Source: an uncultured Eubacteriales bacterium (GTDB lineage Bacteria > Bacillota > Clostridia > Lachnospirales > Lachnospiraceae). From it: a stretch of 64,000 nucleotides of DNA. How positions within the stretch are numbered: the first letter of the stretch is position 1; every line of letters begins with the position of its first letter. The DNA lies in assembly GCA_900315305.1 (NCBI GenBank), contig OMYS01000011.1, forward strand, positions 1 to 64,000, written 5' to 3'. Below, in pieces: positions 9,071-17,925 of the stretch. The notes under the pieces were generated by a model. It searched no databases. It was not told the DNA's origin and saw nothing but the letters and a program-made list of their open reading frames with translations. The position numbers and the translations under genes were made by a program.

Positions 9071-9328
9071 TTACTTAACCTTCTCGACAATTTCGACGAG
9101 TCTCCATCTCTTGTCCTTGGAGAGCGGTCTGGTTTCCATTACGCGGACTGTATCGCCGATGTTGCACTCATTGTTCTCATCATGAGCCTTGAGCTTGTAA
9201 GTCTTCTTGACGATCTTCTTATAGAGCGGATGCTGAACATGGTCTTCAATAGCGACGACAATCGTCTTGTCCATCTTGTTGCTGATGACCTTGCCGACAC
9301 GTGTTTTTCTGAGGTTTCTTTCTTCCAT
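9071..9328 (-). CDS. rpsQ: 30S ribosomal protein S17
   Basis: Early 16S-binding protein. The 85 residues carry [20 protein letters not shown], the [19 protein letters not shown] loop and [20 protein letters not shown], all diagnostic. Only three bases separate it from rpmC, suggesting coupled translation. Confidence 0.98.
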   Translation of the reverse strand: MEERNLRKTRVGKVISNKMDKTIVVAIEDHVQHPLYKKIVKKTYKLKAHDENNECNIGDTVRVMETRPLSKDKRWRLVEIVEKVK

Positions 9329-9331
9329 CGA

Positions 9332-9547
9332 TTAGGCCTCCTTCTCAGCAGCCGCCTGAGCGATGACTGTCTGAATTCTGGCGATGTTCCTGCGGACATC
9401 CTTGATTCTTGATGTATTGTCAAGCTGATTTGTCGCATTCTGGAATCTGAGGTTGAACAGCTCCTTCTTTGCTGCAACCAGCTCTTCGTTTAATTCTGCT
9501 GCGGACTTGGATCTTAAGTCCTCTACATACTTTGCGTTCTTTGTCAT
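9332..9547 (-). CDS. rpmC: 50S ribosomal protein L29
   Basis: Two-helix protein near the polypeptide exit tunnel. The 71 residues include [20 protein letters not shown] and the [16 protein letters not shown] helix; the alanine-rich tail is slightly long. It overlaps the rplP stop by four bases (ATGA). Confidence 0.97.
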   Translation of the reverse strand: MTKNAKYVEDLRSKSAAELNEELVAAKKELFNLRFQNATNQLDNTSRIKDVRRNIARIQTVIAQAAAEKEA

Positions 9548-9990
9548 GCCTGTTCACCGCCCTCTTCAGACTGGCCATTCAGCTGTTCCCTGGATACAAT
9601 CTTGCATGTGCAGGGAAGCTTGTGCATTGCAAGACGAAGTGCCTCTCTCGCGTCAGCTTCCGGTACACCGCCGATCTCAAACAGCACACGGCCCGGTTTT
9701 ACTACAGCTACCCAATAATCAACGGAGCCCTTGCCGGATCCCATTCGTGTCTCAGCCGGCTGCGCTGTAACAGGCTTGTCCGGGAAAACATCGATCCATA
9801 CCTTGCCGCCACGCTTGTTGTAACGCGTCATAGCGACACGGGCCGCCTCAATCTGATTGGACTTGAGCCAGCACGGCTCTGTGGCAACGAGACCATACTC
9901 ACCATAGGTGATCTTTGTGCCTCTCGACAGCTTACCTCTCATTGAACCACGCATCTGCTTTCTATGTTTAACTCTCTTCGGCATTAACAT
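9544..9990 (-). CDS. rplP: 50S ribosomal protein L16
   Basis: Binds 23S rRNA near the A-site tRNA elbow. The core begins [20 protein letters not shown]; two ATGs three codons apart (9990 and 9984) are possible. The first has better spacing to the GGTGA in the end of rpsC, the second matches the usual family N-terminus. The region [20 protein letters not shown] and the length of about 146-148 residues are normal. Confidence 0.97.
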   Translation of the reverse strand: MLMPKRVKHRKQMRGSMRGKLSRGTKITYGEYGLVATEPCWLKSNQIEAARVAMTRYNKRGGKVWIDVFPDKPVTAQPAETRMGSGKGSVDYWVAVVKPGRVLFEIGGVPEADAREALRLAMHKLPCTCKIVSREQLNGQSEEGGEQA

Positions 9991-9992
9991 GA

Positions 9993-10649
9993 TTATCTGT
10001 CACCGCCTTCCTTTTTCTTCTGTGTCGGAAGTACCTCACCGTTGTAGACCCACGCCTTGACGCCGACCTTGCCGTACTGTGTATCAGCCTCTGCAAAGCC
10101 GTAGTCGATATCCGCGCGCAGTGTCTGAAGCGGAATTGTGCCTTCACTGTAGGTTTCCTTGCGAGCCATATCTGCGCCGCCGAGACGTCCTGAGCAGGAT
10201 GTCTTGATGCCCTTGGCGCCAGCGCGTAAGGTTCTCTGCATTGTGGACTTCATGGCACGACGGAAGGAGATACGGTTCTCCAGCTGAAGTGCGATATTCT
10301 CAGCAACGAGCTGTGCATCACGGTCCGGACGCTTGACTTCCTTGATCTCAACAAGAATCTTCTTGCCGATCTCCTTCTGAAGATCAGCCTTGAGCTTCTC
10401 GATCTCAGAACCGCCCTTGCCGATGACAAGACCCGGCTTAGCTGTGTAGATGGTCACCTTGATGCGATCAGAGGCACGCTCGATCTCAATCTTGGACACA
10501 CCTGTGCTGTATAATCTCTTCTTCAGATACTCTCTGATCTTGTGGTCTTCAACGAGGTAGTCTGCGAAATCCTTCTCAGCGTACCACTTGGAGCTCCAAT
10601 CCTTGATAACACCGACTCTGAGGCCGTGCGGATTAACTTTCTGACCCAT
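9993..10649 (-). CDS. rpsC: 30S ribosomal protein S3
   Basis: Head protein with mRNA helicase-site residues. The 218 residues begin [17 protein letters not shown] after Met and include the KH-domain GXXG ([13 protein letters not shown] near 75) and the C-terminal domain [15 protein letters not shown]-like segment ([20 protein letters not shown]). It stops two bases before the rplP start. Confidence 0.98.
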   Translation of the reverse strand: MGQKVNPHGLRVGVIKDWSSKWYAEKDFADYLVEDHKIREYLKKRLYSTGVSKIEIERASDRIKVTIYTAKPGLVIGKGGSEIEKLKADLQKEIGKKILVEIKEVKRPDRDAQLVAENIALQLENRISFRRAMKSTMQRTLRAGAKGIKTSCSGRLGGADMARKETYSEGTIPLQTLRADIDYGFAEADTQYGKVGVKAWVYNGEVLPTQKKKEGGDR

Positions 10650-10663
10650 TGTGTCCTCCCTTA

Positions 10664-11053
10664 TTATTTCTCATCCAGAACAATCGTGATGTGGCAGTTG
10701 CGCTTTAAAATGCGATACGCACGGCCCTGAGCTCTCGGCTGAATTCTCTTCATCGTTGTTGCTCTGCCTGCGTAGCACTCGGCAATATAGAGGTTGCCGC
10801 GGCTCATACCATTGTTGTTCTCTGCGTTTGCGACTGCAGACTCGAGAAGTTTCTTAATAACAGAGGAGGCATATCTCGGATTGTATGTCAGAATACCGAT
10901 AGCTGTCTCAACATCCTTGCCACGGATCGCGTCCAGTACGAAGCAGGCCTTCTGGACTGACATTCTTGCGTTGGAAAGACGGGCAGACGGTCTGGTCTCT
11001 CTCTGTGTTTCGTTTCTCTCCCGCTTGTACTGGGATCTATGTCCTTTTGCCAT
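10664..11053 (-). CDS. rplV: 50S ribosomal protein L22
   Basis: Lines the exit tunnel with its long beta-hairpin. The 129 residues include the hairpin tip [20 protein letters not shown] and the conserved helix [21 protein letters not shown] roughly 15-residue basic extension precedes the core. It lies between rpsS and rpsC as usual. Confidence 0.97.
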   Translation of the reverse strand: MAKGHRSQYKRERNETQRETRPSARLSNARMSVQKACFVLDAIRGKDVETAIGILTYNPRYASSVIKKLLESAVANAENNNGMSRGNLYIAECYAGRATTMKRIQPRAQGRAYRILKRNCHITIVLDEK

Positions 11054-11076
11054 TATAAATCTCCTTTCAAACAGGC

Positions 11077-11358
11077 TTATCTCGCCGACGTCTTAGCTTC
11101 TGCCTTCACATGGCCTCTGTAAGTACGCGTGGCTACGAACTCACCCAGCTTATGTCCGACCATATCTTCTGTAACGTATACCGGTACATGCTTTCTTCCA
11201 TCATGTACTGCAAATGTATGTCCCACAAAGCTCGGGAAGATCGTGGAACGGCGGGACCATGTCTTGATGACTGCCTTCTCACCGGCAGCATTAAGCGCAT
11301 CGACCTTCTTCATCAGGCTTGCGTCTGCGAACGGTCCTTTCTTTAATGAACGTGCCAT
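11077..11358 (-). CDS. rpsS: 30S ribosomal protein S19
   Basis: Head protein forming a complex with S13. The 93 residues carry [40 protein letters not shown] and [16 protein letters not shown], all signature segments. Eleven bases separate it from rplB. Confidence 0.98.
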   Translation of the reverse strand: MARSLKKGPFADASLMKKVDALNAAGEKAVIKTWSRRSTIFPSFVGHTFAVHDGRKHVPVYVTEDMVGHKLGEFVATRTYRGHVKAEAKTSAR

Positions 11359-11369
11359 ACCTTACCTCC

Positions 11370-12221
11370 TTAATTTGCGGAAGAACCCTTACCGTTTCTT
11401 CTTCTGACAATGAATTTATTGGACTGTTTCTTATGCTTTCTTGTCTTATAACCAAGAGCAGGCTTGCCCCACGGTGTGCACGGACCCGGACGACCTACCG
11501 GAGCCTTGCCTTCGCCGCCGCCGTGCGGATGGTCATTCGGGTTCATGACAGAACCACGGACATGCGGACGAATTCCCATATGTCTCTTGCGTCCAGCCTT
11601 GCCGATGTTGACCAGGTTGTGCTCGCCGTTGCCGACGACACCGATCGTTGCACGGCAGATAATCGGGACCATTCTCATCTCACCGGACGGGAGACGAAGG
11701 GTTGCATATTTGCCTTCCTTAGCCATCAGCTGTGCGGAGTTGCCGGCAGCTCTGACCATCTGGCCGCCGCGGCCCGGCTGAAGCTCAACGTTGTGAACAA
11801 GAGAACCGACCGGAATCATTGTGAACGGAAGGCAGTTGCCGACACGGACTTCTGCTTCCTCACCGCTCATGACCGTCTGGCCAACCTTGAGGCCTTCCGG
11901 AGCGAGGATGTATGCCTTCTCACCGTCCTCATAGCAGATCAGCGCGATGTTTGCTGTTCTGTTCGGATCGTACTCAACGGAGACAACCTTCGCAGCAACG
12001 CCATCCTTGCTGTTTCTCTTGAAGTCGATGATTCTGTACTTTCTGCGGTTTCCGCCGCCGCGATGACGGCTTGTGATCTTACCCTGGTTATTGCGGCCAG
12101 CGTTCTTCTTGAGGCTTTCCGTCAGAGATTTCTCCGGCTTTCTCGATGTGATCTCGGAGAAGTCAGAGCCAGTCATGTTTCTTCTCGACGGTGTATAAGG
12201 CTTGTATGTCTTAATACCCAT
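11370..12221 (-). CDS. rplB: 50S ribosomal protein L2
   Basis: Core large-subunit protein needed for subunit association and the peptidyl transferase centre. The 283 residues include [20 protein letters not shown] near 40-60 and the C-terminal block [20 protein letters not shown], with the essential histidine. Normal length; the long plus-strand frame over it is only an antisense shadow. Confidence 0.98.
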   Translation of the reverse strand: MGIKTYKPYTPSRRNMTGSDFSEITSRKPEKSLTESLKKNAGRNNQGKITSRHRGGGNRRKYRIIDFKRNSKDGVAAKVVSVEYDPNRTANIALICYEDGEKAYILAPEGLKVGQTVMSGEEAEVRVGNCLPFTMIPVGSLVHNVELQPGRGGQMVRAAGNSAQLMAKEGKYATLRLPSGEMRMVPIICRATIGVVGNGEHNLVNIGKAGRKRHMGIRPHVRGSVMNPNDHPHGGGEGKAPVGRPGPCTPWGKPALGYKTRKHKKQSNKFIVRRRNGKGSSAN

Positions 12222-12283
12222 GATATTTTATCCTTTCATTTGTTATCGCGCTTATCTTGCGCATATTCAGGTCTCGTCAGAAA

Positions 12284-12583
12284 TCAAAGTCCATTGAAGA
12301 TCTCAATGTCCTTGCTGTCCTCTGTCAGGAAGACGACAGCCTTCTTCTTCTTTGCTGTCTCGCCGATTGTGTAACCTCTGCGGCGCTGCTTGCCGTTCAG
12401 GTTCATCGTCTTGACAGAAGCGACCTTTGCTCCGTCGAACATCTTCTCGACGGCTTCCTTGATCTGAGCCTTATTTGCATCCGGATTCACAAGGAATGTA
12501 TATTTCTTGTCGGACATCATGTCCATGCTCTTCTCTGTAACGACCGGCTTAAGAATGACGTCGTAATATTTCAGATCTGCCAT
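12284..12583 (-). CDS. rplW: 50S ribosomal protein L23
   Basis: Exit-tunnel protein, docking site for trigger factor and SRP. The 99 residues show DVILKPVVTEKSMDMMSDKK and VKTMNLNGKQRRRGYTIG. Its ATG shares a base with the rplD stop (TAATG), a coupled junction. Confidence 0.98.
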   Translation of the reverse strand: MADLKYYDVILKPVVTEKSMDMMSDKKYTFLVNPDANKAQIKEAVEKMFDGAKVASVKTMNLNGKQRRRGYTIGETAKKKKAVVFLTEDSKDIEIFNGL

Positions 12584-13203
12584 TATGCAAATACCTCCTC
12601 GATCGTCTTGACTGCGTCCTGCGTGAGGACAAGCTTCTTGTATTTCAGGATGTCGTACACGCTGAGAGCGCCTGCTGTTGTCAGTCTGACATCCGGAAGA
12701 TTTCTTGTGGAAAGGAATACATTCTTGTCAGCGCCCTGAAGAACAACATACGCATTTTCCGCGTCCAGAGCCTTTGTGACCTTGACCATGTTCTTTGTCT
12801 TGATGTCGTCAAATGTAAGCTTGTCGACCACGATCAGGTTGTTCTCTGCAAGCTTGGATGTCAGAGCGGACTTAAGAGCTGCTCTTCTCTCCTTCTTGTT
12901 CATCTTGAATGTATAGGATCTCGGGACCGGAGCGAAAACAACGCCGCCGTGTCTCCACTGCGGAGATCTCGTTGATCCCTGTCTTGCATGGCCCGTGCCC
13001 TTCTGTCTCCACGGCTTGATTCCGCCGCCGGAAACTTCGGAGCGTGTCTTGGCCTTCTGTGTGCCCTGTCTCATGTTTGCGAGATGAAGCACGACCGCCT
13101 GATGTACCAGGTTCTCTTTAACCTCGACGCCGAAGATCTCATCGCTGAGCTCCATCGTGCCGACTTCCTGGCCATCCATATTATATACAGATACGTTAGC
13201 CAT
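12583..13203 (-). CDS. rplD: 50S ribosomal protein L4
   Basis: Tunnel-constriction protein with an extended loop. The 206 residues include MRQGTQKAKTRSEVSGGGIK and WRQKGTGHARQGSTRSPQWR, the tunnel loop. In E. coli L4 represses the S10 operon through its leader; the 226-base structured leader upstream of rpsJ could be an analogous target here, but that is inference. Confidence 0.98.
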   Translation of the reverse strand: MANVSVYNMDGQEVGTMELSDEIFGVEVKENLVHQAVVLHLANMRQGTQKAKTRSEVSGGGIKPWRQKGTGHARQGSTRSPQWRHGGVVFAPVPRSYTFKMNKKERRAALKSALTSKLAENNLIVVDKLTFDDIKTKNMVKVTKALDAENAYVVLQGADKNVFLSTRNLPDVRLTTAGALSVYDILKYKKLVLTQDAVKTIEEVFA

Positions 13204-13222
13204 CTTGTTTCGTCCTCCTTAA

Positions 13223-13858
13223 TTACTGATTCGACTTGACTGTCTCCTTGATTGTAACAAGGGATTTCTTTGCGCCCGGAACGGCACCCTTGACAAGGAG
13301 AAGGTTGTTTTCTGCGTCTACGCGCACAACTTCAAGATTCTGAATTGTGATGCGCTCGCTGCCCATATGTCCCGGCATTCCCTTGCCCGGATATACGCGG
13401 CTCGGATCAGAAGAAGTACCGTTGGAACCCTGATGTCTGTGGAACTTTGAGCCGTGGCCCATAGGTCCTCTGGACTGGCCCAGACGATGGATGGCACCCT
13501 GATAGCCCTTGCCCTTGGAAATAGCTGTAGCATCGACATGATCGCCTGCAGCGAAGATGTCCGCCTTGATGACATCGCCAAGCTTGTAATCAGCGGCGTT
13601 GTCAAACTTGAACTCGCGGAGATAGCGCTTTGTTGTCGTGCCGGCCTTCTCGAAGATGCCTCTCTGCGGCTTGTTCACGATTGTCTCTCTCTTCTCATCG
13701 AAGCCGACCTGAACAGCCTCATAGCCGTCATTCTCATTTGTCTTGACCTGTGTGACAACGCACGGGCCCGCTTCGAGGACGGTTACCGGTGTCAGAGTTC
13801 CGTCTTCTGCGAAGATCTGTGTCATACCGACCTTCTTGCAGAGAATCGCTTTTTTCAT
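13223..13858 (-). CDS. rplC: 50S ribosomal protein L3
   Basis: Initiator of 50S assembly. From [20 protein letters not shown] at 13858 it has 211 residues, with [20 protein letters not shown] and [20 protein letters not shown] near the centre. A longer in-frame start at 13900 runs into the intergenic ribosome binding site and is rejected; AGGAGG precedes the ATG at 13858. Confidence 0.98.
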   Translation of the reverse strand: MKKAILCKKVGMTQIFAEDGTLTPVTVLEAGPCVVTQVKTNENDGYEAVQVGFDEKRETIVNKPQRGIFEKAGTTTKRYLREFKFDNAADYKLGDVIKADIFAAGDHVDATAISKGKGYQGAIHRLGQSRGPMGHGSKFHRHQGSNGTSSDPSRVYPGKGMPGHMGSERITIQNLEVVRVDAENNLLLVKGAVPGAKKSLVTIKETVKSNQ

Positions 13859-13918
13859 TCCTGTTTTCCTCCTTACAGCGGATTGCGGATCATTCCACAA
13901 TCATTCTAAAGTGATGCA

Positions 13919-14236
13919 TTACTTGTTCTTCATTTTGATGTCGATGTAGACACCAGCCGGCATCTCCAGATGGGACAGTGCATCAACTGTCTTCTGGTTC
14001 GGCGTAATGATATCGATAAGTCTCTTGTGTGTTCTCTGCTCGAACTGCTCACGAGAGTCCTTATACTTATGAACCGCACGAAGGATTGTCACAACCTCCT
14101 TCTTCGTCGGAAGCGGTACCGGTCCGCTCACCGTCGCTCCGCTCTTCTTTACAGTTTCGATGATCTTCTGAGCAGAAGCATCTACCAGAGTGTGATCATA
14201 AGCCTTAAGTGTGATTCTCATTACCTGACTTGCCAT
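13919..14236 (-). CDS. rpsJ: 30S ribosomal protein S10
   Basis: Head protein and NusE antitermination factor, first gene of the superoperon. The 105 residues show [20 protein letters not shown] and [20 protein letters not shown]. The ATG follows GAGGAGGCGAC and seven T residues. The S10/str link (tuf upstream) seen in many bacteria is absent: a SipW-like gene lies upstream instead. Confidence 0.98.
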   Translation of the reverse strand: MASQVMRITLKAYDHTLVDASAQKIIETVKKSGATVSGPVPLPTKKEVVTILRAVHKYKDSREQFEQRTHKRLIDIITPNQKTVDALSHLEMPAGVYIDIKMKNK

Positions 14237-14462
14237 AAAAAAAGTCGCCTCCTCTTCGCACTTTTACGAGTACGACAAGCGGTGACTGTACACATGCCCG
14301 GGTGTGTCGTTATTTTTAAGACCACCTTTGGGCTCCTCCGTCTTCCTGACGGTTATTCCTGCACAGTGACTTGTCGCCAGTATCCTTACATGACATTCGC
14401 TCCACGGAGAACCTGCAACGATGTGCAGCAACTTCACGCTTCATAGCTATCATGTCACAGCA
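14237..14462 (-). promoter_or_regulatory. Long structured 5' leader of the ribosomal superoperon
   Basis: Between the predicted transcription start (about 14462) and rpsJ there are about 226 untranslated bases with no coding frame. Minus-strand stems include CTGCA/TGCAG, CCGTC/GACGG, TGACAT/ATGTCA and GACAAG/CTTGTC pairings, the last spanning nearly 100 bases. A leader of this size fits autogenous control by a ribosomal protein, but no known motif was recognised. Confidence 0.45.
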
Positions 14463-14468
14463 AGATCC

Positions 14469-14497
14469 AGTATACAAAAATCCCCCTGCATGTGCAA
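14469..14497 (-). promoter_or_regulatory. Predicted promoter of the S10-spc-alpha superoperon
   Basis: Minus strand: -35 TTGCAC (14497-14492), 17-base spacer, -10 TATACT (14474-14469). The -35 and the spacer lie within the 3' half of the terminator hairpin of the upstream gene, so terminator and promoter share sequence. Confidence 0.75.
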
Positions 14498-14509
14498 GGG
14501 GATTTTTGT
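14474..14509 (-). terminator. Intrinsic terminator after the SipW-like gene
   Basis: Perfect 12-bp stem ACAAAAATCCCC / GGGGATTTTTGT with a 12-base loop; symmetrical A/T tracts make it potentially bidirectional. It lies about 40 bases past the stop of the 14549-15997 gene and overlaps the superoperon promoter. Confidence 0.85.
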
Positions 14510-14548
14510 AATTGGCGAAACTTTTTATGTTCTTTTTTCGATACAATA

Positions 14549-15997
14549 TCAGATAACCTTCGAATAGTCGACAGTCGTGATTCCTGTCGCCTCATCCTCC
14601 CGGACCTCCGGCTCATCGCCGTTGTTCTCGGCCTGCTCCAGCAGCTCATCCAGTGTCAGGCGGCTGACCGGAACGAAGTGGTCGGGGTCGTACGGTCTCT
14701 CGGTCGGCATGTCCCTGAACTCGACCTTCTTGGTTCTGTCCTGCTGTTCATTCGCTGCTTCCGCTTTGCTGTCAGCCGATACCGGCTCACTGGCTGCAGC
14801 CTCTGCAAAGCCATTATTATAGGAAGAGTCTGCTCCGGACTCCTGCGCGGAGTCATTGCTCTTCAGCGCCGCTCCGAGGTTCGCAATGAACTCCTGCGTG
14901 TCGCCGGTCACCGCGCTCTTCTTCTCAGGAGCAGGTTCTGCGGAGCTGACAGCCGCTTTGCTCTCCTGCTCACTGTCCTCACGGCCTGCATTCTTCCGGC
15001 GGGCCTTCTTCTGTGCCCGGCGTTCCTTCCAGCTCAGCTTCTTCGCGCCAGTGTCCTGCTCTTCCTCGCCCGGGATGGACGGATCTGTCGCCGTGTCATT
15101 CGCGCTTCCATCCTCAAGGATCATCCTGCGGACGTCCTCCGATGACAGGTCACTGTCCTCCGGGGCCGGGCCGGACTCCTGAGCAGTTTCAGCAGCTGCA
15201 GACTCGTGATCCATCTTGGTCTCTGTACCCTTGTCCTCCTCGGGAGCCGTCTGCTCTTCTTCCGCCGGAATATCCGAAGCTTCCTCTACGGCCGCTTCTT
15301 CTGCAGCAGGCTCTTCGTCCGCTTCAGAAGAAGCATTCTCTGCCTTCTGGTCAAATGACGCGGCAATCAGCTCATCCGGTGACGGGTTCGCATACTCGCT
15401 GTTGTTCTCATTGACGGCCTGGCGAATGACATCTGTGTCAATTCCATTGTGATCATCCACCGGGACGACAGGCTCCGCCGGCTCATCCGGCTCCTCATTT
15501 TCCTTCTTCGCAGGCTCCTCCTCTGTTCTCGGTCTCCAGAGAACAGACAGGATGAACAGAATGATATTGAGGATCACAATGAGAATAAGAATCAGAATTC
15601 CCTCTGTGCTCTGCAGGGCCACCATGACGTAACCGATATACGGAACGACAGCGGCGACCTTCTGAACAGATCCACTGAGCGTGATCTTCTGCGTGCTTCC
15701 GTTCTGATCTGTCGCGCTCACGACCTTAAACGAGCCGGTGGACGCATTCCCGGACTTGATCACATATGCATATGTGGAATCCGAGTCCTCTTTCAGTACC
15801 TCGTCCCCTTCCTTCAGCGTTGAGGCATCAACGCTTCTCGAGTAGGTAATCGACCCGAACGGAAGATTCGTATTCATGGACGCCGAGTCCACATATGTCG
15901 TGCTGACGCCGGCCAGCGGCGGCACAAGCATTGCGGCTGCGATCAGGATTGCGGCTATCAGAAATACATTGACAAGAAACCTGAAAAATTTCGACAT
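14549..15997 (-). CDS. SipW/S26-like membrane protein with a long acidic tail, probably catalytically degenerate
   Basis: The 482 residues begin with a membrane segment (about 5-27), then VDSASMNTNLPFGSI (37-50), which resembles the SGSM(E/x)P motif of type I signal peptidases with Ser40 in the nucleophile place, then LKEGDEVL and TYAYVI where SipW-like enzymes carry a His (HRIV). A second membrane segment lies at about 133-153. The remaining 325 residues are acidic, Ala/Glu/Ser-rich and probably disordered, ending in a more conserved-looking block (RPYDPDHFVPVSRLTLDELL). The basic partner (Lys or His) is not obvious, so catalysis is doubtful. It lies alone between a terminator and the GNAT gene pair. 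Function unknown. Confidence 0.7.
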   Translation of the reverse strand: MSKFFRFLVNVFLIAAILIAAAMLVPPLAGVSTTYVDSASMNTNLPFGSITYSRSVDASTLKEGDEVLKEDSDSTYAYVIKSGNASTGSFKVVSATDQNGSTQKITLSGSVQKVAAVVPYIGYVMVALQSTEGILILILIVILNIILFILSVLWRPRTEEEPAKKENEEPDEPAEPVVPVDDHNGIDTDVIRQAVNENNSEYANPSPDELIAASFDQKAENASSEADEEPAAEEAAVEEASDIPAEEEQTAPEEDKGTETKMDHESAAAETAQESGPAPEDSDLSSEDVRRMILEDGSANDTATDPSIPGEEEQDTGAKKLSWKERRAQKKARRKNAGREDSEQESKAAVSSAEPAPEKKSAVTGDTQEFIANLGAALKSNDSAQESGADSSYNNGFAEAAASEPVSADSKAEAANEQQDRTKKVEFRDMPTERPYDPDHFVPVSRLTLDELLEQAENNGDEPEVREDEATGITTVDYSKVI

Positions 15998-16099
15998 AGC
16001 TTTCTCCTTATATATAATCCTCCTTATTTTATCATTTCCTTCCGTTCCTGTACACCGCCTTTTTCCGATTCGAACCAGGGACGGCCAGGTACTCCATTC

Positions 16100-16128
16100 T
16101 TGCCATACACAGCGAAAGCAGTTATAAT
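16100..16128 (+). promoter_or_regulatory. Promoter of the GNAT-PAP2 pair, seven bases from the start codon
   Basis: -35 TTGCCA (16100-16105), 17-base spacer, -10 TATAAT (16123-16128). The ATG at 16136 begins eight bases after the -10, so the transcript should start at or one base before the start codon. Confidence 0.75.
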
Positions 16129-16135
16129 ACTGGTT

Positions 16136-16894
16136 ATGAAAGAGAATATCAAGCAGATTGAAGATCTCTCACTGAACGCATGGCCCTCCTGGCAGATGCA
16201 GGTTTACGACGGATGGATTCTGCGCTATTCCTGCTTCTACACACATCGGACGAACTGTGTTGAGCAGATCGGCTTTTCAAGCCTCCCTCTCTGTGAGAAG
16301 ATTCCCTATTGTGAAAGCATTTACAGACGCTGGCAGACGCCGTGCATTTTCAAGATCAGCCCGATCGGCGATCCTGCACTGGATGCTCTGCTTGAACAGC
16401 GCGGATATGAGATCCAGCATCATACAACGGTTATGACGCGGGATCTTTCGGATATAAAACTGAATTACGAAACCATTGACGGAATCCCTGTCTTTCTGGA
16501 AAACAGAGTGAGCTATGCCTGGATGGAAGGCCTGTTTACCCTGAAACGGATGACAGATATTACATTTCGTCATATTGTCCCGTCTATGTACGACGCTATC
16601 CCGAAGGATGAAATCGCTGTATCGATCCGGATGGACGGCCGCATTGTCGCGACCGGTCTCGGTATTCTTGATCGTGATTATATCGGCGTTTATGCCATCC
16701 ACGTCGACGAGAGCTATCGCAGACGCGGCTTTGCCTCTGCCATTGTGAAGACTATTCTCCGCGAGGGGAAGCGCCAGGGCGCCCGCCGTGCTTATCTGCA
16801 GGTTGTCACAGACAACGCTCCGGCGAAGGCTGTCTACCGCGGGCTTGGTTTCCGTGCATTTTATCAGTATTACTTCCGCGTGAAGGAGGTATGA
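16136..16894 (+). CDS. GNAT-family N-acetyltransferase
   Basis: Transfers an acetyl group from acetyl-CoA to an unknown amine. From MKENIKQIEDLSLNAWPSWQ it has 252 residues. The C-terminal half is a clear GNAT fold: VYAIHVDESYRRRGFASAIV carries the (Q/R)xxGx(G/A) pyrophosphate loop, followed by QVVTDNAPAKAVYRGLGF. The N-terminal half, with AWPSWQMQVYDGWILRYS, matches a family often seen beside other GNAT genes. There is no Shine-Dalgarno before the ATG and the -10 box ends seven bases upstream, so translation may be leaderless. A frame extending to 16100 would begin within the -35 and is rejected. The downstream PAP2 gene starts two bases after the stop. Confidence 0.88.
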   Translation: MKENIKQIEDLSLNAWPSWQMQVYDGWILRYSCFYTHRTNCVEQIGFSSLPLCEKIPYCESIYRRWQTPCIFKISPIGDPALDALLEQRGYEIQHHTTVMTRDLSDIKLNYETIDGIPVFLENRVSYAWMEGLFTLKRMTDITFRHIVPSMYDAIPKDEIAVSIRMDGRIVATGLGILDRDYIGVYAIHVDESYRRRGFASAIVKTILREGKRQGARRAYLQVVTDNAPAKAVYRGLGFRAFYQYYFRVKEV

Positions 16895-16895
16895 T

Positions 16896-17792
16896 TTGGA
16901 AATTCTTCGCCTGCTGGCCGGTATCAGGAACCCGTTTCTGAATGTCCTGATGCTGTGTTTCAGTTATCTCAGTGAACAGTTTTTTATTCTGGTCATTGTC
17001 GACTGGATCTATCTGAATACAGACAAACGCAAGGCCCGCGGAATCGGGATCGCATTTTTCCTTTCCGCACTGCTCTGTCAGGGCATCCGCATTGTCACCC
17101 GGGTTCCCCGTCCATGGAATGTCGATACTTCGTTCCGGCCTCTGATTACTTCTGATATGGCCTCAGCCGGCTATTCATTTCCAAGCATGCACATGCAGGC
17201 CATCACTTCGTTCTGTCTGTCCCTCTTTTATTTATATAAGAACAAAGTGCTGCGCACGGTCATGATTATCCTGATCGCCATGGTCGCGCTGTCGAGGCTT
17301 TATCTCGGACTCCATCTTCCATCCGCCGTGATCGCCGGTTTTCTGTTTGCAGCGGTCCTGACGCTTTTCCTGTGGTTCCGCTGGACGCACCAGAAGAAGC
17401 GCAATGCAAAGGCTGAATATGGAATTCATGATTTCTTCATGATCGGCTTTGCTTTGATTCTTCTGGCACTGTCGCTAGCGCTCTATCAAAATGCAGCCAT
17501 CGACCTCGTAAACGCAAGGGACAGCTTCAGCATTGCCGGAATGACGCTTGGTTTTGCGCTCGGCTCCATGTTCGAGCACGGATGTGTGCATTTTTCTTCA
17601 AAGGGATCTCTGATCCAGAAGATCGGCCGCTATTTTATCTCTCTCGGCGTCACTCTGCTGATCGAATATGCGCTGGTCCTGACAGATGCGACCATGCTCG
17701 AGACGGCGCTTCTCTGGATGCTCATGACATTCTGGATGGTCGGCCTTGCACCGTGGCTGTTCACGAAGATTCACCTCTGTTCCAGAGAGTAA
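16896..17792 (+). CDS. PAP2-superfamily membrane phosphatase
   Basis: Likely a lipid phosphatase or phosphotransferase acting on prenyl or phosphatidyl phosphates at the membrane. The start is TTG at 16896, six bases after GGAGG at the end of the GNAT gene; an ATG at 16891 is out of frame. The 298 residues hold all three PAP2 motifs: RIVTRVPRPW (about 66-75), YSFPSMHMQ (92-100) and SRLYLGLHLPSAVIAG (about 131-146), giving the catalytic His pair. Six or more membrane segments follow the usual pattern, plus an extra C-terminal block of four segments. Substrate unknown. Confidence 0.88.
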   Translation: MEILRLLAGIRNPFLNVLMLCFSYLSEQFFILVIVDWIYLNTDKRKARGIGIAFFLSALLCQGIRIVTRVPRPWNVDTSFRPLITSDMASAGYSFPSMHMQAITSFCLSLFYLYKNKVLRTVMIILIAMVALSRLYLGLHLPSAVIAGFLFAAVLTLFLWFRWTHQKKRNAKAEYGIHDFFMIGFALILLALSLALYQNAAIDLVNARDSFSIAGMTLGFALGSMFEHGCVHFSSKGSLIQKIGRYFISLGVTLLIEYALVLTDATMLETALLWMLMTFWMVGLAPWLFTKIHLCSRE

Positions 17793-17860
17793 AGAACATA
17801 GGTATTCAGCCCGGACTCGGAATGCTTCTCGTTCCCCGTTGTGCTGAAGAATGCAAAAAA

Positions 17861-17895
17861 ACAGGAAGCTCCCAATTCGGAGCTTCCTGTTTTTC
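17861..17895. terminator. Bidirectional intrinsic terminator
   Basis: Stem ACAGGAAGCTCC / GGAGCTTCCTGT with loop CAATTC, flanked by A7 and T4CT4 tracts. It separates the plus-strand PAP2 gene from the minus-strand whiA cluster and can serve both. Confidence 0.9.
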
Positions 17896-17925
17896 TTTTG
17901 CATATTTCTATATCCGCGCTGTATA

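Noticed and set aside
11319-12374. Long plus-strand frame of 351 codons over rplB
   Set aside because: Antisense shadow of a certain gene; no ribosome binding site and nonsense composition.
16060-16080. T-arm-like GGTTCGAATC upstream of the SipW-like gene
   Set aside because: Flanks do not form a T-stem or acceptor; no tRNA remnant or attachment site can be supported.
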